Under the pieces are notes generated by a model. It was given only the letters and a program-made list of their open reading frames with translations. It was not told where the DNA came from and made no database searches. From Costus lasius (Eukaryota > Streptophyta > Magnoliopsida > Zingiberales > Costaceae), in contig CM050449.1 in the NCBI GenBank assembly GCA_027563935.2, positions 43,746,507 through 43,810,506 on the forward strand: a stretch of DNA of 64,000 nt, written 5' to 3'. This document shows positions 59,637 to 64,000 of this stretch, in pieces (the first letter of the stretch is position 1; each line of letters starts with the position of its first letter). Position numbers and translations under genes: made by a program.

Positions 59637-60860
59637 ATGACCACAAGATCAGGAGCCCCGTATCAACAACCCCCTGCCCTAGTGCCTGCTACGACCGAAG
59701 AAAGTACTCCGCCTTGGGTAGAGTCGGTTGAGTCGCTGTCCACGCGTTTAGAAGCGATGGAAGCCATGTTTCAGTGCCTCATGGCGTCGGTCCATCATCT
59801 GACAGACGAAGTCATGGAACTCTGAGCTAACCCCGTCGAGGGCCAGCCCTCTACTAGTATTCCACCTCCGTTGGCCTCGCTGCATGTGCGCGCCAACAAG
59901 TCGCCCTGCTTTGACCCCTTTGCCGATGAGTCCGCGTGGGCCGAGGACACTCCTCACCCACATCGCCTTGTTCCGCGTAGTCGTGAGGACGACGAGGTCC
60001 GCCGGCTCACGCGCGTTGACCCCCCAATTTTCAACAGTAGCCTTGACCCTCACGTCTTCCTCGATTGGGCCACTGCCATCGATAACTATTTCAAATGGAG
60101 CGCCATGTCCGAACAGCTTAAAGTTAGTTACGTCCGTCTTTTGCTAACCGGCCCCACTCGGTTGTATTGGACGAACGTAGAGCGCCAATTAGTAGACCAA
60201 CATCTTCCCCCCATTACACGATGGGAGGAAATGTGCTACCGGCTTAAGGAGAAGTATGTGCCCCCCACCTATAGACAGCGCCTCCTCGATTCGTACTCCG
60301 TGATCTCCCAAGGGTTCGATACCATCGATGCATACCACACTCGTTTTGACGAGCTTGGTATCCATTGCAACCTTAAGGAGGATCCCACCTTCACCCTGTC
60401 TCGGTTCCGCAATGGTCTCCGCGAGGAGATTCGCCGCGCGTTACCCTCCTACGGTCTTGACACGATCATCCTTGTCCTCCACCATGCCCGTGAGGTCGAG
60501 CAGGACCTCCGCTCGCGGACCCATCATGCTGAAACTCACCCGGCTTGCTACCCTACTTATGCATCTCCGGCGCCTGCCCCTCCCCCTCGTCTCGAGGCAC
60601 CTCCACGTCCTAGCCCTGCTGGTCCCCGTCATTTCCCCCGGGATGCGCCCCGCCTGGCACCCCCTCCTCGCTTGGCTTGGGAGGACAAGGGTAAGGCACC
60701 CCTTGCTACCGCTCCCCCAGGCCCTTGCCGCCACTACAACCAAACCGGCCACTTCAACAAGGACTGTCCCCGCTGCTCTTTGCACATCACCCCCGAGCGA
60801 CGTGACTCACGACCCCCTATTCCTTGCGGCCCACCTGCGGCCCAAGAAGTCGGCTCATAG
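59637..60860 (+). pseudogene. Element H gag, one early stop
   Basis: The ATG at 59637 opens MTTRSGAPYQQPP. A TGA at 59823-59825 interrupts it, and the same frame continues as a 329-residue ORF (59871-60860). The gag domain reads FLDWATAIDNYFKW, then ITRWEEMCYRLKEKYVP and YHTRFDELGI, followed by a proline-rich linker. The zinc knuckle at about 60725-60770 (CRHYNQTGHFNKDC) has Tyr in place of the second Cys. The sequence is C-ending-codon and GC rich, unlike G1, G2 or the copia elements. The lineage looks chromovirus-like, tentatively near CRM. Confidence 0.85.
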
Positions 60861-60910
60861 TGTTACACCGATGACGAGTCTAGCCCACGCCATACCATGG
60901 CGGTTGTTCG

Positions 60911-62125
60911 TTGCACCCTTGTCCATACCCCCCTCCGTCCGAGGACTGGAAGCGCACGAGCATGTTCTACACTTATATTAAGTGTAATGGACACTCCTGC
61001 AAGATAGTGCTTGACGGAGGTAGCAGCCTTAACGTTGTCTCCCAGACAGCAGTCACCCGCTTCGGTCTCACCCTTGAGCCGCACCCTCGACCTTACTCGA
61101 TCGCTTGGGTCGACAGATCCAGCCTAACTGTCACCCATGGATGCCAGGTCCCCATCTATTTTGGTGACTACTCGGAGAGGGTGTGGTGCGATGTCTCTTC
61201 CATGGATGTCGCCCACGTCCTCTTGGGACGGCCTTGGCTCTATGACCGTGACATGATCCACTATACCCGTTCCAACACTTATGTCTTCCACCATGGGGGA
61301 CGTAAGATCTGCCTGACCCCAGCTCTGCCTAAGGAGTTGCGAGCCTCCACGTCCAAGGGTGTCATCACACCCTTGCCTCCAGCTCCGCCTGCACCTAAGG
61401 CCGTCGCCTTGGTTCGCCCCGCCTCCCTCGTCCATGAGGCCCAGGAGACCAACGTGGTCTATGCCCTCATGGTCCGCGAGGTCTCTCCCATACCTCCGCC
61501 TCCTCCGGCCCCTCTGCCGGCTGAGGTCGCTGCCCTGTTAGATGAGTTCGCCGACATCTCCCCGGTGGACCTCCCCGTCGGTCTGCCCCCGGATCGTGAC
61601 ATCCAGCATGTCATTGACCTCGTCCCTGGTGCATCTTTGCCCAACCTGCCCCATCATCGTCTTAACCCGACCGAGCATACAGAGCTCAAACGCTAAGTGG
61701 ATGACCTTCTTTCTAAAGGTTTCATCCGAGAGAGCCTCAACCCTTGCGCCATGCCGGCCCTTCTCACCCCTAAGAAGGACGGGTCGTGATGGATGTGTAT
61801 TGATTGCCGCGCAATAAACCGCATCACGGTTAAGTACCAGTTTCCCATCCCGCGCCTCGACGACATGCTTGACCTTATCACGGGCGCTTGCTGGTTTAGC
61901 AAGTTGGACTTGCAGAGTGGCTATCATCAAGTCCGCATCCATGAAGGTGACGAGTGGAAGACGGCCTTTAAGACAAAGGACGGCCTCTACAAGTGGTTGG
62001 TTATGCCCTTCGGGCTTACCAACGCACCTTCTACGTTTATGCATCTCATTAGCCAGGTCCTTCGCCCCTACATGGGCAAGTTCCTTATCGTCTACTTTGA
62101 CGACATTCTCATCTATAGCCACACG
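60911..62125 (+). pseudogene. Element H protease and RT, truncated
   Basis: The protease is readable from about 60960: the active site has the form [11 protein letters not shown] (near 61010), then [11 protein letters not shown]. The RT starts with [10 protein letters not shown] and [13 protein letters not shown] and continues through [24 protein letters not shown] and [12 protein letters not shown] to YFDDILIYS (near 62095). Stops at 61694-61696 and 61786-61788 break the RT; both replace conserved residues. A frameshift separates it from gag. The coding sequence ends at 62125, where an inverted repeat begins; the rest of RT, RNase H and integrase are absent. Confidence 0.85.
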
Positions 62126-62763
62126 GATGTAGGAGAGAGCCATGTCTACCACACAAGGGCCGTCCGGACATGTATGTCTGCCTCACAAGGGTCGTCTGGA
62201 CATAAGCGACCCATGCCTGCCTCATTCGGCGCGTCTGACATGTTCACCCCCCTCCCCTACAACACTAAGGACCGGCGGAGCTCCACCGATCCCCTCGAGG
62301 TTAGGCATCCCAGAGACCTAACCCGCAAGGTCCAGGGTGTCGAATCCTGGCACAGTTATACCCCATGCCTGGGCTGTGCAAATTTCGTCTACAGCAGGAT
62401 TCGAACCCTCGACTTGGCCTTCACAAACCAAGTCCCTCTAACCATTAGAGCTGGGACTTGGTTTGTGAAGGCCAAGTCGAGGGTTCGAATCCTGCTGTAG
62501 ACGAAATTTGCACAGCCCAGGCATGGGGTATAACTGTGCCAGGATTCGACACCCTGGACCTTGCGGGTTAGGTCTCTGGGATGCCTAACCTCGAGGGGAT
62601 CGGTGGAGCTCCGCCGGTCCTTAGTGTTGTAGGGGAGGGGGGCGAACATGTCAGACGCGCCGAATGAGGCAGGCATGGGTCGCTTATGTCCAGACGGCCC
62701 TTGTGAGGCAGACATACATGTCCGGACGGCCCTTGTGTGGCAGACATGGCTCTCTCCTACATC
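62126..62763. repeat. 638-bp near-perfect inverted repeat with tRNA-like core
   Basis: The arms are 62126-62436 and 62453-62763, each 311 bases, with a 16-base spacer. Only a few mismatches were seen (for example near 62157, 62189 and 62245 against their partners) and no length difference. From the centre outward each arm reads TGGTTAGAG-like or AGAG, then GACTTGG...CCAAGTC, then GGGTTCGAATCC: a D-arm, an anticodon-like arm and a B box, as in a tRNA or tRNA-derived SINE head. The element cuts off the RT of H. No target duplication was seen at the outer ends. ORFs at 62152-62500 and 62389-62715 are the two arms and not genes. Confidence 0.9.
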
Positions 62764-63010
62764 ATAAAAAGGTACCTGGTGCAGGGTGGAGACACGAAAT
62801 ATGATACTAATTAAAGTCCGATTATTATTATTATTATTTTTTTAAATTTTCAAAATAAAGTGTAAAATTCAGAAAACAGCTAGAAAATAGCAAATAGACT
62901 TTAGTGCTACAAAATATTATTTACGAGGAGTTGTCATGTCTTTCGGACTGATCCATTGTAGCTTCAGTTGGATCAACTCGTCCTCTCGCAGAGCAAAGTG
63001 AGTTCTTCCT
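62764..63010. other. AT-rich unclassified stretch
   Basis: No ORF or repeat homology within the window was found. A short (ATT)n microsatellite is at 62819-62837, followed by a T run. The sequence does not continue the H polyprotein. Confidence 0.5.
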
Positions 63011-64000
63011 CATGACGCCAAAGATCAAGATTTTGGTGGCGCCGATTGCTAAAAATACCTGCGCAAACAAACAGATTCAGATTAGCGAACAGAAAGTTGA
63101 GGCAGGAAATTCATGGAGATCAGAAACAGGGAACGCAAGGTTTGCGTCGTTCATCGACGCTCGAGCGTGGATTGCTCGTCGGAGTATTTGGAAGCAAGGA
63201 GGAGACGAGGCGGCGTCGGTATCGTCGGAACACCGACGGCTGGTGGTGGGGCGAGGCGAGGGTGGCAACGTAGGCGGAGGCGGGGACGCGCAGTTCAGCA
63301 GAACAGGGGAGACTGCAAAGAGTGGCGGCTGTTCGAACAGAACAGGGGAAGTTGGCGGGCATAGCAGGGGAGGTCGCCGGTCGGCCGGTGATGGACCAAA
63401 CCAAAACCTGCTATTACTGGAGGTTGGTATGGTTGGCGTGACGACGTGGCCGGAGTTTCGGGGCGGACGGTGGCCTGTCAGAGGAGAACGACGCTGAAAG
63501 GCGGAAGTTGGGCGGAATCAAGGCGAGAGCAGGGGATCGACAGGAAGTTTCGATTCTGCTGATCAGAGTGGCGGATGGATGGATCCTGTCGGCTGGAGAT
63601 TGCACAAGAGTAGGAACAGTGATAGCCAAAGTATTGTGGAGATCTGGCCGGGGGATCGCCGGCGGCGAGGTTGCAAAATCTCGAGATCTGGGTGAAGTTG
63701 CAGGCGAAACAAGGGACGTGTGGCGGAAGCTGAGCGTGACGGTGATTCTTCTGATTTTGGCGATCGGAGAGGTGGATGGGCAGATCCCGGCGGCTAAAGC
63801 TTTGTCAGGGAAAGGAGGAGTGGTGGCCGGAGTTTCGTGGAGATCCGGCCGGTGGATCGTCGGTGGCGAGCTTTCAAAGTTTCGAAATTGGGTGTGGTTG
63901 TCGTGTGCGGGTGTTTGCAGCGAAGTGGAGAGTTTGAGGGAGAAGAGGAGATTAGAGGGAAAGGAGAAGAAGACTTGGTGACACATGCACCTAGAGAAGG
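63011..64000. repeat. Unclassified GC-rich stretch with about 200-bp imperfect repeats
   Basis: Two units are clear: the GTGGAGATC-GGCCGG word at 63636 recurs at 63837, and the GATC-GAG-GGATGG word at about 63562 recurs near 63763, a period of about 201. A weaker third copy starts near 63448 (GGCCGGAGTTTCG, repeated at 63826). Long ORFs exist on both strands (63012-63497, 63508-63981 plus; 63414-63986 minus), as is common in GC-rich repeats, and none has a domain I recognise. It could be an LTR or leader of another element continuing past the edge. Confidence 0.5.

Noticed and set aside
62440..62510. tRNA gene with GTG-containing anticodon loop
   Set aside because: The arm GACTTGG/CCAAGTC leaves a ten-base loop and the acceptor stem does not pair; it fits a tRNA-derived repeat better.
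63037..63049. Athila-type PBS (TGGCGCC...)
   Set aside because: TGGCGCCGATTGC only partly fits the tRNA-Asp type and is not preceded by a CA-ending LTR that I can show.
63012..63986. Host gene exon
   Set aside because: Long ORFs on both strands of a GC-rich repeat, no splice pattern or domain recognised; left as unclassified.
1..64000. CRISPR arrays, rRNA, operons or bacterial regulatory signals
   Set aside because: The sequence is plant nuclear repeat DNA; no regularly spaced short repeats or rRNA segments were seen.

Overview
The window reads as repeat-rich intergenic chromatin of a flowering plant. No host gene was found. Almost everything belongs to LTR retrotransposons. They prime from initiator tRNA-Met (PBS words of the TGGTATCAGAG type), carry Ty1/copia or Ty3/gypsy polyproteins, and sit inside one another. 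The species cannot be fixed from this sequence.

Layout, outermost layer first. Left to right, 1-45045 is one deep nest. Copia E (minus) has its 5' LTR at 43171-45045 and a gag remnant at 40774-41550. It is cut at 40774 by copia F (minus; 5' LTR 38586-40773, gag remnant 36617-37078). F's gag is cut at 36617 by copia A (plus; internal part 20-5305, 3' LTR 5306-5585 plus 34798-36616). A's 3' LTR is cut by gypsy G1 (minus, 5586-34797, target duplication ATCAT). G1 in turn carries copia B (minus, 9339-18509, duplication CAATA), copia C (plus, 18655-27746, left edge lost in a deletion) and a solo copia LTR D (29838-31527, duplication CAGCT). The distal ends of A, E and F lie beyond the left edge.

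The region 45046-57820 holds an Athila-like gypsy ruin J (minus; protease and integrase C-terminal remnants, then an env-position ORF remnant). It is interrupted by gypsy G2 (48598-57820, duplication ACAAG), which is closely related to G1. From 57821 to 62125 lies a GC-rich chromovirus-like element H (plus; LTR, gag, protease, start of reverse transcriptase). It is cut off at 62126-62763 by a 638-bp, nearly perfect inverted repeat whose inner ends look like tRNA. The last 1.2 kb is unclassified and contains imperfect repeats of about 200 bp.

G1 and G2 are Tekay/Del-like chromoviruses (gag, protease, RT, RNase H, integrase, chromodomain tail). B and C are full-length copia elements of one family, each broken by very few lesions. 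A, E and F are older relatives; A and E share a capsid deletion and a ruined zinc knuckle, so that line was probably moved in trans. The most unusual signal is in the untranslated leaders of all five copia elements: three short hairpins at nearly fixed spacing whose stems change by compensatory substitution between subfamilies. Other points of note are nonsense mutations concentrated at CHG sites, Pol III-type A/B boxes carried inside the G1/G2 LTRs, and template-switch scars in the gypsy elements.
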